A stretch of 64,000 nucleotides of DNA from Streptomyces griseoviridis (GTDB lineage: Bacteria; Actinomycetota; Actinomycetes; Streptomycetales; Streptomycetaceae). The translations under genes and the position numbers were made by a program. The notes beneath the pieces were generated by a model. It ran no database searches. It worked only from the letters and a program-made list of their open reading frames with translations, and was not told the DNA's origin. This document shows, in pieces, positions 1 through 7,396 of this stretch. The stretch covers positions 62,001-126,000 of the forward strand of contig BMSM01000008.1 in the NCBI GenBank assembly GCA_014649155.1. Reading direction: 5' to 3'. Each line of letters starts with the position of its first letter. Position 1 is the first letter of the stretch.

Positions 1-197
1 CGGAGGAGGAGCCCGAGGACGAGCCCGAGGACGAGCCCGAGGACGAGCCCGAGGACGCGTACGAAGAGGACGTGCCCGAGGACGAGTACGACACCGAGGC
101 CGAGGACGAGGACGAGGTGGCCGAGGACAAGGGCGACGGGGACGACGCGTACCGTGCGGAGGACGACGAGTACGCCGAGCACGGGGGCCGTCGATGA
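1..197 (+). CDS. 3' end of gas-vesicle-cluster accessory protein with acidic repeat tail (partial)
   Basis: The window opens inside a reading frame (codons in phase with position 3) that ends at TGA 195-197 and overlaps the gvpJ start by ATGA. The visible 64 residues are almost entirely Glu, Asp and Pro, with a tandem EPED unit followed by Asp/Glu/Tyr-rich sequence and a short basic end (GGRR). No folded domain is visible. From position, just before gvpJ in the usual Streptomyces gvp order, I infer one of the poorly characterised Streptomyces accessory proteins (GvpY/GvpZ position); the acidic tail may help hold or solubilise the structural subunit, but that is inference. The N-terminal domain lies outside the window. 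Confidence 0.7.
   Translation, partial: EEEPEDEPEDEPEDEPEDAYEEDVPEDEYDTEAEDEDEVAEDKGDGDDAYRAEDDEYAEHGGRR
9..56 (+). repeat. 12-bp tandem repeat encoding EPED
   Basis: Four copies of a 12-base unit encode Glu-Pro-Glu-Asp in the acidic tail of the truncated gas vesicle accessory gene. The unit is a multiple of three, so copy-number change would alter tail length without a frameshift. Confidence 0.85.
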
Positions 198-553
198 CGA
201 CTGCCAGCCGTATGCCCGAACCCTTCGGCCAGGGGCAGGGCGCCAACCTCGCCGACATCCTGGAGCGGGTGCTGGACAAGGGTGTCGTCATCGCCGGCGA
301 CATCCGCATCAACCTGCTCGACATCGAGCTGCTCACCATCAAGCTGCGGCTCATCGTCGCCTCCGTCGACAAGGCGAAGGAAATGGGCATCGACTGGTGG
401 GAGAGCGACCCCGCGCTCTCCTCGAACGCCAAGCACAAGGAACTCGCCCGGGAGAACCGGGAGCTGCGCGAGCGGCTGGCAGAGCTGGAATCGGCCCGCA
501 CCCCGCTGGAGCGGGGTGCGGGCCGCGCCCGGGGGGAGGACGAGTCGCCATGA
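194..553 (+). CDS. gvpJ: Gas vesicle protein GvpJ (GvpA/J family)
   Basis: A 119-residue GvpA-fold protein. Residues about 18-65 carry the family core: LADILERVLDKGVVIAGDI, then a second amphipathic helix of the type IELLTIKLRLIVASVDKAKEMGIDWW. The C-terminal 50 residues are charged and helical (ARENRELRERLAELE), as in GvpJ rather than the short shell protein GvpA. GvpJ is a minor component thought to act in nucleation or tip assembly of the gas vesicle. The start ATG 194 overlaps the stop of the upstream gene, and the stop overlaps gvpL by ATGA, so the genes are translationally coupled. Confidence 0.9.
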   Translation: MTTASRMPEPFGQGQGANLADILERVLDKGVVIAGDIRINLLDIELLTIKLRLIVASVDKAKEMGIDWWESDPALSSNAKHKELARENRELRERLAELESARTPLERGAGRARGEDESP

Positions 554-1332
554 CCGGACTGCGGTACGTCTACGCCGTCTGCCGTCCCTTCGGCGCGGCC
601 CTGCAGTCGCAGCTCACCGGGGTGGCGGGCGATCCGCCGCGAACACTGCGCCACCGCGGGCTGGTCGCCGTCGTCAGCCATGTCCCCGAGGCCGACTTCA
701 CCGAGGAGTCGCTCAAGGAACGCCTGGAGGACCTGGACTGGCTGGCGGCGACCGCCCGCGCCCACCAGCAGGTGATCGACGCGCTCACCGCCGTCACCAC
801 GCCGCTGCCGCTCCGGATGGCCACGGTCTTCCGGGACGACAGCGGCGTCCGCGTGATGATGGAGGAACGCGAGGGAGACTTCCTGCGCACCCTCGACCGG
901 CTGGACGGCCGGGTGGAGTGGGGCGTCAAGGTGTACGTGGAGGAGTCCGCGGGGCAGGACGGGCGGGGCGGGCGGGAGCCGGCCGGGAAGCCCGCCTCGG
1001 GCCGTGAGTACCTGCTGCGGCGGCGCGCGCGGACCCGCGCGGGCGAGGAACTGTGGCAGCGGGCCGAGGAGTTCGCCGGCCGGCTCCACGGGACGCTGGC
1101 CGACCGCGCCGACGACGCCCGGCTGCACGCCCCGCAGAATCCCGCCCTCTCCGGCGCCACCGGACGCAATGTGCTCAACGCCGCCTATCTGGTGCGGCGG
1201 GACCTTTCCGAGGAATTCGTGGAACTCGTCGACCGCACCAAGGACGACGTCCCGGGAATTCGCGTCGAACTCACCGGGCCATGGGCCGCCTATTCCTTCG
1301 CCGGGGAAAATCCCGAGGAGGGTGCCGCATGA
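550..1332 (+). CDS. gvpL: Gas vesicle protein GvpL (GvpF/GvpL family)
   Basis: A 260-residue GvpF/L protein beginning MTGLRYVYAVCRP. The frame is open much further upstream, but ATG 550 is chosen because it overlaps the gvpJ stop by ATGA and because the family begins with this beta-strand. The N-terminal ferredoxin-like part (Y-V-Y-A-V, then GLVAVVSHV about residues 35-45), the helical middle with an 'LPLRMATVF' motif about residue 90 and the second alpha/beta part near 'LNAAYLVRR' are typical. GvpF/L proteins are accessory factors for gas vesicle assembly. A Lys/Gly/Pro-rich insertion lies about residues 137-155. Confidence 0.9.
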   Translation: MTGLRYVYAVCRPFGAALQSQLTGVAGDPPRTLRHRGLVAVVSHVPEADFTEESLKERLEDLDWLAATARAHQQVIDALTAVTTPLPLRMATVFRDDSGVRVMMEEREGDFLRTLDRLDGRVEWGVKVYVEESAGQDGRGGREPAGKPASGREYLLRRRARTRAGEELWQRAEEFAGRLHGTLADRADDARLHAPQNPALSGATGRNVLNAAYLVRRDLSEEFVELVDRTKDDVPGIRVELTGPWAAYSFAGENPEEGAA

Positions 1333-1511
1333 CCGTCGTGGAACGCCGGGAGATCGCCCTGGTCGACCTGCTCGACCGGCTGCTGGCCGGCGGGGTCGTC
1401 CTCACCGGCGACATCACCCTGCGCATCGCCGACGTGGACCTGGTCCGCATCGACCTGAACGCGTTGATCAGCTCGGTCAACGCCGATGTTCCGTCGCCCT
1501 GGGAGGACTGA
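1329..1511 (+). CDS. gvpS: Gas vesicle protein GvpS (small GvpA-like)
   Basis: A 60-residue protein that is essentially a minimal GvpA core: IALVDLLDRLLAGGVVLTGDI followed by ADVDLVRIDLNALISSV. It lacks the charged C-terminal extension of GvpJ. In Streptomyces gvp clusters a second short GvpA-like gene (gvpS) sits between gvpL and gvpK, as here. It overlaps the gvpL stop by ATGA. A structural or minor shell role is likely, but it has little direct characterisation. Confidence 0.85.
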   Translation: MTVVERREIALVDLLDRLLAGGVVLTGDITLRIADVDLVRIDLNALISSVNADVPSPWED

Positions 1512-1512
1512 C

Positions 1513-1797
1513 GTGAGCGAGCGGCACGGCCGGATCGAGTTCGAGCCGGACACCGTCGAGCGCGACCTGGTCAAGCTGGTGCTGACCGTGGTCGAGCTGT
1601 TGCGCCAGCTCATGGAGCGCCAGGCGCTGCGCCGCTTCGACCAGGGCGACCTCTCCGAGGACCAGGAGGAGCGCATCGGGCTCACCCTGATGCTGCTCGA
1701 CGACCGCATGACCGAGCTGCGGGAGCGGTACGGACTGCGGCCCGAGGACCTCAATCTGGACCTCGGGCCGCTGGGACCGCTGCTGCCCCGGGAGTGA
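1513..1797 (+). CDS. gvpK: Gas vesicle protein GvpK
   Basis: A 94-residue helical GvpK-family protein, with RIEFEPDTVERDLVKLVLTV, then LLRQLMERQALRRF and a second helix around IGLTLMLLDDRMTEL. The start is GTG 1513, one base after the gvpS stop; an in-frame ATG further upstream lies inside gvpS and is rejected. GvpK is a required accessory protein in gas vesicle formation. It is the last gene of the operon: its final codons form the left arm of a strong terminator hairpin. Confidence 0.9.
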   Translation: MSERHGRIEFEPDTVERDLVKLVLTVVELLRQLMERQALRRFDQGDLSEDQEERIGLTLMLLDDRMTELRERYGLRPEDLNLDLGPLGPLLPRE

Positions 1798-1815
1798 GCC
1801 TCCCGGGGCAGCAGC
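1779..1815. terminator. Perfect 16-bp hairpin overlapping the gvpK stop codon
   Basis: Arms at 1779-1794 and 1800-1815 pair perfectly over 16 bp with a 5-base loop that contains the gvpK TGA (1795-1797). A pyrimidine-rich stretch (ccttcatcttcttct) follows on the plus strand. It can also serve the convergent small gene whose stop is at 1842. Confidence 0.85.
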
Positions 1816-1841
1816 CCTTCATCTTCTTCTGTGGCCGCCGG

Positions 1842-2012
1842 TCACCACCGGTACCAGCGACCCCTGCCGCCTCCGGCCGTCGTCCCGCGGACCAGGAATC
1901 CCAGCAGCCACAGGACCAGCACGACCAGGGCGACCCACCAGAGCACCTTCAAGGCGAATCCGGCGCCGAAAAGGATAAGCGCGAGAAGCAGTACGAGCAG
2001 AAGCGGAACCAT
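1842..2012 (-). CDS. Small hydrophobic membrane protein (56 aa)
   Basis: An ATG at 2012 opens a 56-residue protein starting MVPLLLVLLLALILFGAG, followed by a second hydrophobic stretch (LWWVALVVLVLWLLGFL) and a short basic, Gly-rich tail ending RWYRW. Two membrane helices are predicted by eye. A strong Shine-Dalgarno AGGAGGT lies about 9 bases upstream (2021-2027). Short 'hydrophobic proteins' of this type are common in Streptomyces and have no established function. It converges on the gvp operon and shares its terminator; the methyltransferase upstream ends 44 bases before it, so the two may be cotranscribed. Confidence 0.8.
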   Translation of the reverse strand: MVPLLLVLLLALILFGAGFALKVLWWVALVVLVLWLLGFLVRGTTAGGGRGRWYRW

Positions 2013-2056
2013 GATGTCGTTACCTCCTGACGTACTGGTGTCCCGGATTTATCGGA

Positions 2057-2881
2057 TCAGGCTTCCTTTCTGCACAGAATTTCTCCGTGCAGTACACCGA
2101 ACCACCCCTCGGGCCGCTTCCCCCAGTCCCGCCAGGCCGTCGCCGCGGCCGCCAGCTCGTCCTCGCTCGCGTGGCCGCCGCCGGTGGCCAGCTCCGCGTA
2201 GGAGGACGCCACCGTGCGGTCCGCCCACAGACCGCTCCACCAGGCCCGCTCCTCGGCGGTGGTGAACGTCCAGGTGCTGGAGGTGGCGCTGATGTCGGTG
2301 AAGCCCGCCGCCAGCGCCCACGCCTTCAGCCGGCGCCCCGCGTCCGGCTCACCGCCGCTCGCCCGCGCCACCCGCCGGTACAGCTCCAGCCAGGCGTCCA
2401 GGCCGGCCGACGCCGGGTACCAGGTCATGGCGCCGTAGTCGGCGTCCCGCACCGCGACGAACCCGGCGGGCCTGGTGACCCGCTTCATTTCGCGCAGCGC
2501 CGCCACCGGGTCGCCGACGTGCTGGAGCACCTGGTGGGCGTGGACCACGCAGAAGGTGTCGTCGGGGAAGTCCAGGGCGTGCACGTCCGCCACCGCGAAG
2601 TCGACGTTGGCCAGACCCCGCCCGGCGGCCGTCGCGCGCGCGGTGTCCAGGATCTCCGGGGCGCGGTCGACCCCGGTGACACGGCCGTCCGGGACCAGGG
2701 CCGCGAGGTCGGCGGTGATGGTGCCCGGACCGCAGCCGACGTCGAGGACGCGCATGTGCGGCTTCAGCGAACCGAGCAGGTACCCGGCGGAGTTGGCGGC
2801 GGTCCGCCAGGTGTGCGAGCGGAGCACGGACTCGTGGTGTCCGTGCGGATAGACGGCGGTCTCCTGCGGCCTCGGCATCAT
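2057..2881 (-). CDS. Class I SAM-dependent methyltransferase (UbiE-like)
   Basis: A 274-residue protein with a Rossmann-type methyltransferase domain, residues about 35-165. Motif I is VLDVGCGPGTITADL, the acidic ribose-binding residue follows in VTGVDRAPE, and motif III/IV lies in VVHAHQVLQHVGDPVAAL. The C-terminal 100 residues (aromatic-rich, with AWALAAGFTDI) resemble the UbiE/MenG-like group acting on small molecules. The substrate cannot be read from sequence. Start ATG 2881 has GAGGGG about 5 bases upstream; ATG 2878 is an alternative. No biosynthetic partner lies next to it. Confidence 0.85.
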   Translation of the reverse strand: MMPRPQETAVYPHGHHESVLRSHTWRTAANSAGYLLGSLKPHMRVLDVGCGPGTITADLAALVPDGRVTGVDRAPEILDTARATAAGRGLANVDFAVADVHALDFPDDTFCVVHAHQVLQHVGDPVAALREMKRVTRPAGFVAVRDADYGAMTWYPASAGLDAWLELYRRVARASGGEPDAGRRLKAWALAAGFTDISATSSTWTFTTAEERAWWSGLWADRTVASSYAELATGGGHASEDELAAAATAWRDWGKRPEGWFGVLHGEILCRKEA

Positions 2882-2945
2882 CGATCCCCTCTGCGACGCC
2901 CGACGGCGTCCGACCGGCTCACCGTACGCCCGTCGCCCGCATCAT

Positions 2946-2959
2946 GAGACATGAGTCTC
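2946..2959. promoter_or_regulatory. Inverted repeat GAGAC-ATGA-GTCTC upstream of the methyltransferase gene
   Basis: A perfect 5-bp inverted repeat with a 4-base spacer lies 65-78 bases upstream of the methyltransferase start, in the 100-base gap behind the PAP2/kinase gene. This short stretch is AT-richer than its surroundings. It could be an operator; no matching regulator gene is adjacent. Confidence 0.3.
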
Positions 2960-2980
2960 TCTATGTGGTATGACGGGCCA

Positions 2981-4474
2981 TCAGTCACCAGGCAGCGGGC
3001 GGTACACCGTCAGCGCCTCGGGGAGCTTCTCCACCGTCACATCACCCTCGGTCTCGGTGACCTCGCCGTCGTAGGCGAGCAGCGTGCCCGGCGCGACGCC
3101 CTTCAGCCGCAGCCTCGGCACCTGCACCGCCGCGTGCGCGGGGGAGCGGGTCAGCGGTCCGGCGAAGGCCGCCGACAGCAGCCGCAGCGCGGGCCGGCTG
3201 CCGCCGTGCACCACCCGGACGTCGAGCCGCCCGTCCGCCAGGTCGAGCCGCCGGCCCGGCGCCAGCCCCATGCGGTGGTAGGTGCCGTTGCCCGCGAACA
3301 GCATCCACAGCGGCCGGGTACGGCCCCCCACCTCGGCGCGGAGCGGATGCCGGTCGGCGCGCAGCACCCGCACCGCCGCCAGCAGCCCGGCCGGCCAGCC
3401 GCCGATCCGGTGCGACCAGCGCTCCCGCTCCCGCACCAGCTCCGGGTACACCCCCAGGCTGAAGGTGTTGAGGAAGATGCCGCTCAGCCCGCCCGAGGTG
3501 AACCGGCCCACGTCCACCCGCACGCCCTCGCCCTGCTCCAGCGCCCGGGACAGCGCCCGGACGTCCTCGACACCCAGGTCGTAGGCGAAGTGGTTGAGGG
3601 TGCCGCCGGGCAGCACCGCCAGCGGCAGCCCGTGCCGCAGGGCGACCCCGGCCGCCGCGTTCACCGTGCCGTCGCCGCCGCACACGCCGAGCACCCGGGC
3701 GCGGCCGGCGGCCTTCTCCAGCTCGGCGGGGACCTCGGCCGGCTCCGCCTCGATCACCTCGGCCAGCGGCAGCGCGTCGCACAGCGCCCGCACCCGCTCC
3801 GAGGTGCCCGAGCCCAGGTTGGCGACCATCACCAGGCCCTCGCCGCCGGACAGCGCGGGCACCTGGGCTACCGGCCGGGCCGGCGGTGTGAGCTGGGCCC
3901 GGGTGGGCACCAGACCTCTGACCGCGAACGCCGCCCCCGCGCCGAGTGCCGCCCCGGCCAGCACGTCGCTCGGGAAGTGGACGCCGGTGTAGACCCGGGA
4001 GAGGGCGACCGCCGCGGCCACCGGCGCCACGGCCGCGCCCCACGCGGGGGACTCCAGCGCCACGCCGGTGGCGAAGGCGGCGGCCGAGGCGGCGTGCCCG
4101 GACGGGAACGAGGTCGTGATCGGCTGCCGTTTCAGCTGCCGCACCAGCGGTACCGGGTCCAGGACCGGCCGGGCGCGGCGCACCGAGCGCTTGCCGACGG
4201 TGTTGATGGTGAGCGAGGCCACGCCCAGCGAGGCGATGCCGCGGACGGCGGCCCGCCGGGCCCGGGGCGTGCGGGACGCGGCCACCGCCGCGGCGGCGGC
4301 GAACCAGAGCGCCCCGTGGTTGGCGCTGCGGCTGAGCCGGGGCAGCACCCGGTCGCCGCCGGGCCAGTGCCGGGCGGCGACCGCCGCGAACAGCCGGTGG
4401 TCGAGATCCAGGAAACCCTTGCGCAGCGGATGCGGTCCGGGCAGCGGGACGGTGAGGTCTACGTCGGGGCTCAT
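2981..4474 (-). CDS. PAP2 phosphatase - diacylglycerol kinase fusion protein
   Basis: A 497-residue two-domain protein. The N-terminal half (about 20-210) is a membrane PAP2-type phosphatase with all three signature motifs: KRSVRRARP, PSGH and SRVYTGVHFPSD, set among hydrophobic helices. The C-terminal half (about 220-490) is a diacylglycerol kinase catalytic domain with the nucleotide-binding GGDGTVN motif and the family's PGGTLNHFA. One domain removes phosphate from lipid phosphates, the other adds it to a lipid hydroxyl, so the protein may interconvert phosphatidate and diacylglycerol or act on undecaprenyl-type lipids. The ATG 4474 start has GGGAGG just upstream. The fusion is known in actinobacteria; its substrate is not. 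Confidence 0.9.
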   Translation of the reverse strand: MSPDVDLTVPLPGPHPLRKGFLDLDHRLFAAVAARHWPGGDRVLPRLSRSANHGALWFAAAAAVAASRTPRARRAAVRGIASLGVASLTINTVGKRSVRRARPVLDPVPLVRQLKRQPITTSFPSGHAASAAAFATGVALESPAWGAAVAPVAAAVALSRVYTGVHFPSDVLAGAALGAGAAFAVRGLVPTRAQLTPPARPVAQVPALSGGEGLVMVANLGSGTSERVRALCDALPLAEVIEAEPAEVPAELEKAAGRARVLGVCGGDGTVNAAAGVALRHGLPLAVLPGGTLNHFAYDLGVEDVRALSRALEQGEGVRVDVGRFTSGGLSGIFLNTFSLGVYPELVRERERWSHRIGGWPAGLLAAVRVLRADRHPLRAEVGGRTRPLWMLFAGNGTYHRMGLAPGRRLDLADGRLDVRVVHGGSRPALRLLSAAFAGPLTRSPAHAAVQVPRLRLKGVAPGTLLAYDGEVTETEGDVTVEKLPEALTVYRPLPGD

Positions 4475-4562
4475 GCCTCCCGCCTACCCTTCGGGCGGCC
4501 TTTCCTGCCGCCCCGGAAATGCGGTTGCCCGACCGGGGGCCGCACCAGGGACAATCACCCCC

Positions 4563-6182
4563 ATGGGCCACCTCGAAGCAGCGCACCTGGAGTACCACCT
4601 GCCCGACGGGAGGACGCTCCTCGGCGACGTCTCCTTCCGGGTGGGGGAGGGCGCCGTCGTCGCCCTCGTCGGCCCCAACGGCGCGGGCAAGACCACTCTG
4701 CTGCGGCTGCTCTCCGGCGAGCTGAAGCCGCACGAGGGCACCGTCACCGTCAGCGGCGGACTCGGCGTGATGCGCCAGTTCGTCGGCTCCGTACGGGACG
4801 ACACGACCGTCCGCGACCTGCTCGTCTCCGTCGCCCCGCCGCGCATCCGGGACGCCGCCCGCGCGGTCGACGCCGCCGAGCACGCCGTCATGACCGTCGA
4901 CGACGAGGCCGCGCAGATGCGGTACGCGCAGGCCCTCTCCGACTGGGCGGAGGCGCGCGGCTACGAGGCGGAGACGCTGTGGGACATGTGCACCACCGCC
5001 GCGCTGGGCGTGCCGTACGAGAAGGCGCAGTGGCGGCGGGCGAGCACCCTCTCCGGCGGCGAGCAGAAACGCCTCGTCCTGGAGGCGCTGCTGCGTGGCA
5101 CCGACCAGGTGCTCTTGCTGGACGAGCCGGACAACTACCTCGACGTCCCCGGCAAGCGCTGGCTGGAGCAGCGGCTCGCGGAGACCCGCAAGACCGTCCT
5201 GTTCGTCTCCCACGACCGGGAGCTGCTGGCCCGCGCCGCCGAGCGGATCGTCTCCCTGGAGCCGGGCCCGGCCGGCGCCGACGCCTGGGTGCACGGCGGC
5301 TCCTTCGCCACGTACCACGACGCCCGCCGCGAGCGCTTCGCCCGCTTCGAGGAACTGCGCCGCCGCTGGGACGAGAAGCACGCCCAGCTGAAGAGGCTGG
5401 TCGTCAACCTGCGGCAGGCCGCCTCGGTCAGCCACGAGATGGCCTCCCGCTACCACGCCGCGCAGACCCGGCTGCGCAAGTTCGAGGAGGCCGGACCGCC
5501 GCCCGAGCCGCCGCGTGAGCAGGACATCACGATGCGCCTCAAGGGCGGCCGTACCGGCGTACGCGCCGTCACCTGCGAAAAGCTGGAACTGACCGGCCTG
5601 ATGAAACCCTTCGACCTGGAGGTCTTCTACGGCGAACGGGTCGCCGTCCTCGGCTCCAACGGCTCCGGCAAGTCCCACTTCCTGCGCCTGCTGGCCGGCG
5701 AGGACGTGTCGCACACCGGGCACGTCAAGCTCGGGGCGCGGGTCGTCGCCGGGCACTTCGCGCAGACCCACGCCCACCCCGAACTGCTCGGCCGGACCCT
5801 CCTGGACATCCTCTGGGAGGAGCACGCCCAGGACCGGGGCGCCGCCATGTCCCGGCTGCGCCGCTACGAGCTGACCGGCCAGGCCGAGCAGACCTTCGAC
5901 CGGCTCTCCGGCGGCCAGCAGGCCCGGTTCCAGATCCTCCTGCTGGAGGTGCGGGGCGTCACCGCCCTGCTCCTGGACGAGCCCACCGACAACCTCGACC
6001 TGGAGTCCGCCGAGGCGCTCCAGGAGGGCCTGGAATCCTTCGACGGCACGGTCCTCGCGGTCACCCACGACCGCTGGTTCGCCCGCTCCTTCGACCGCTA
6101 CCTGGTCTTCGGCAGCGACGGCCGGGTCCGGGAGACACCGGAGCCGGTCTGGGACGAGCGCCGCGTCGAGCGGGCGCGCTGA
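4563..6182 (+). CDS. ABC-F family ATPase (ribosome-associated type)
   Basis: A 539-residue soluble protein with two ABC domains and no membrane segment. Domain 1 (about 5-255) has Walker A GPNGAGKTT, signature LSGGEQKRL and Walker B LLLDEPDNYLD. Domain 2 (about 315-530) has GSNGSGKSH, LSGGQQARF and LLLDEPTDNLD. A charged helical linker (residues about 255-310, ARRERFARFEELRRRWDEK) joins them, as in ABC-F translation factors and antibiotic-resistance proteins. ATG 4563 is chosen because the first domain begins there; an upstream in-frame extension covers the divergent kinase gene. Whether it is an EttA-like factor or a resistance protein cannot be decided here. It converges with the baeRF gene one base away. 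Confidence 0.9.
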   Translation: MGHLEAAHLEYHLPDGRTLLGDVSFRVGEGAVVALVGPNGAGKTTLLRLLSGELKPHEGTVTVSGGLGVMRQFVGSVRDDTTVRDLLVSVAPPRIRDAARAVDAAEHAVMTVDDEAAQMRYAQALSDWAEARGYEAETLWDMCTTAALGVPYEKAQWRRASTLSGGEQKRLVLEALLRGTDQVLLLDEPDNYLDVPGKRWLEQRLAETRKTVLFVSHDRELLARAAERIVSLEPGPAGADAWVHGGSFATYHDARRERFARFEELRRRWDEKHAQLKRLVVNLRQAASVSHEMASRYHAAQTRLRKFEEAGPPPEPPREQDITMRLKGGRTGVRAVTCEKLELTGLMKPFDLEVFYGERVAVLGSNGSGKSHFLRLLAGEDVSHTGHVKLGARVVAGHFAQTHAHPELLGRTLLDILWEEHAQDRGAAMSRLRRYELTGQAEQTFDRLSGGQQARFQILLLEVRGVTALLLDEPTDNLDLESAEALQEGLESFDGTVLAVTHDRWFARSFDRYLVFGSDGRVRETPEPVWDERRVERAR

Positions 6183-6183
6183 C

Positions 6184-7308
6184 TCACCTCCAGCGCAGCA
6201 GCGCGCCGAGGCCGCCGACCGGCGTGTCCTGGCGGTCCTCCGTGTCCGGCAGCGCCGGCAGCACCGAGATCGCCGGGGCGCCGGTCATCACGGCCGAGCG
6301 CAGCAGCGCGTCGTCGGCGCGGGCGGCCCAGGAGTTCTGCTCGCCGAGCGTCTTCAGCTCGGTGCGCCGCACCGCGAGCTGGTCGGCGTCCTCACCGATC
6401 CACACCTCGCGGTGGGTGTCCGGCCCGTCCGGGATGACCAGCAGTTCGTCGATACGGTGCTCCCGCGCGGCCTCCACCAGCGCCGGCACGCCCTCCGCCG
6501 CGGCGGCCCGGCCCTCGCCGTCCGGGGCGCGGGCGGACAGGAACCGGTCCAGGTCCCGCTGGGCGCGCGCCGTGACGTGCTCCTCGCGCAGCCGCCGCAC
6601 CTCCTCGTCGAGGAGCCGGCTGCCGGTGCCGTGCGCGGCCTGCACGACCCGGTCCTTCAGCCGGGCCGGCATCCGCTCGTGCACGGCGCGGCACTCGCGG
6701 CCGTCCCCGACCAGGATCAGCAGGTCGGCGCCGGTCTCCTCCTGGCACACGGCGAGCGCGTCGGCGATCTCCGCGGCGTTGTGCTCCCAGGTGTTCTCCA
6801 CCCGGAGCTGGAAGTGCCGCTCGGACCAGTCGGCGGAGCTGGTGCGGTGCACCGGCCACTGCCGGCCGGTCACCCCGCCCGCGTCCGCCTCGCCCAGCGC
6901 GGAGCGCAGCTCGAAGTCGGCGCCCTTGCGGTCGATGTACGCCACCACGCACACCGCGTCCTCGCCGGCCAGTTCCAGCAGCGGCGACACCCGCGGCAGC
7001 GGCGCCCAGTGCGCGGTGGTGCCGGCCCGCGGGGGGCGGGCCAGCGGGGTGTCCAGGACGACCTGGCCGCCGTGCGCGAACAGCGCCCGTCCGTGCGGGT
7101 CGGTGGCGTGCCGCAGGCTCTCCATGCCCTCCCGCACGGCCCGGCGGGTCGCCTCGTCGGCGCCCTGCCGCTCCAGTTCCCGGTCGACCTCGGCGGCCGT
7201 CAGCCCACGGGCGTGCGCGGTGTCCTCGGCGTGCCGGGACAGATCGACGTACACGGAGGCCCAGGGGCCCTGGCGTTCGTAGAGGGGGTGCAGAAAGGCG
7301 AGATCCAT
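6184..7308 (-). CDS. baeRF/Rv2629-family release-factor-like protein
   Basis: A 374-residue protein of the Rv2629 type, recognised from MDLAFLHPLYERQGPWASVYVD and the ordered blocks CVVAYIDRKGADFEL, HFQLRVENTWEHNAAEIADAL and LLILVGDGRECRAVHERM. These match the bacterial archaeo-eukaryotic release factor (baeRF) superfamily, related to eRF1/Vms1 and proposed to act on peptidyl-tRNA or stalled ribosomes. I do not see a GGQ tripeptide. ATG 7308 has GGGAGGT directly upstream. Mycobacterial Rv2629 belongs to the dormancy regulon; here a SigB-type promoter lies upstream (7354-7378), consistent with stress expression. Confidence 0.8.
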   Translation of the reverse strand: MDLAFLHPLYERQGPWASVYVDLSRHAEDTAHARGLTAAEVDRELERQGADEATRRAVREGMESLRHATDPHGRALFAHGGQVVLDTPLARPPRAGTTAHWAPLPRVSPLLELAGEDAVCVVAYIDRKGADFELRSALGEADAGGVTGRQWPVHRTSSADWSERHFQLRVENTWEHNAAEIADALAVCQEETGADLLILVGDGRECRAVHERMPARLKDRVVQAAHGTGSRLLDEEVRRLREEHVTARAQRDLDRFLSARAPDGEGRAAAAEGVPALVEAAREHRIDELLVIPDGPDTHREVWIGEDADQLAVRRTELKTLGEQNSWAARADDALLRSAVMTGAPAISVLPALPDTEDRQDTPVGGLGALLRWR

Positions 7309-7332
7309 GAGTACCTCCCGGATACCGCTCGG

Positions 7333-7378
7333 GGGTGGTGGTTCACGGGGCGGGTACCCGGACCGCATGAACGAACAC
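7333..7378. promoter_or_regulatory. Back-to-back SigB-type promoters sharing GGGTACCC
   Basis: The palindrome GGGTACCC at 7352-7359 supplies a GGGTAC -10 element in both directions. For the plus strand, GGGT at 7333-7336, 15 bases, then GGGTAC at 7352-7357. For the minus strand, GTGT (read from 7378 to 7375), 15 bases, then GGGTAC (7359 to 7354). Both match the published Streptomyces SigB consensus GNNT-N14-16-GGGTAC/T. The minus-strand site would drive the baeRF gene and the plus-strand site the DUF6158 gene. Confidence 0.6.
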
Positions 7379-7396
7379 GACACGCGGGACGGCGCC

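Noticed and set aside
4493..4513. GGGCGGC/GCCGCCC hairpin between the kinase and ABC-F genes
   Set aside because: Lies between divergent starts, so a terminator makes no sense; short GC-rich repeats are expected by chance at this composition.
4524..4562. TTGCCC...GACAAT as an ABC-F promoter
   Set aside because: Spacing of 19 and start codon too close; not convincing.
2951..6068. Open frames of 855 and 1008 codons overlapping the kinase and ABC-F genes in other frames
   Set aside because: Arg/Gly/Pro/Ala-rich translations without domains; they follow from high GC and run antisense to or out of frame with well-identified genes.
6173..6207. GGCGCGCT/AGCGCGCC repeat at the ABC-F/baeRF junction as a terminator
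   Set aside because: 8-bp arms with a 19-base loop inside both coding ends; weak.
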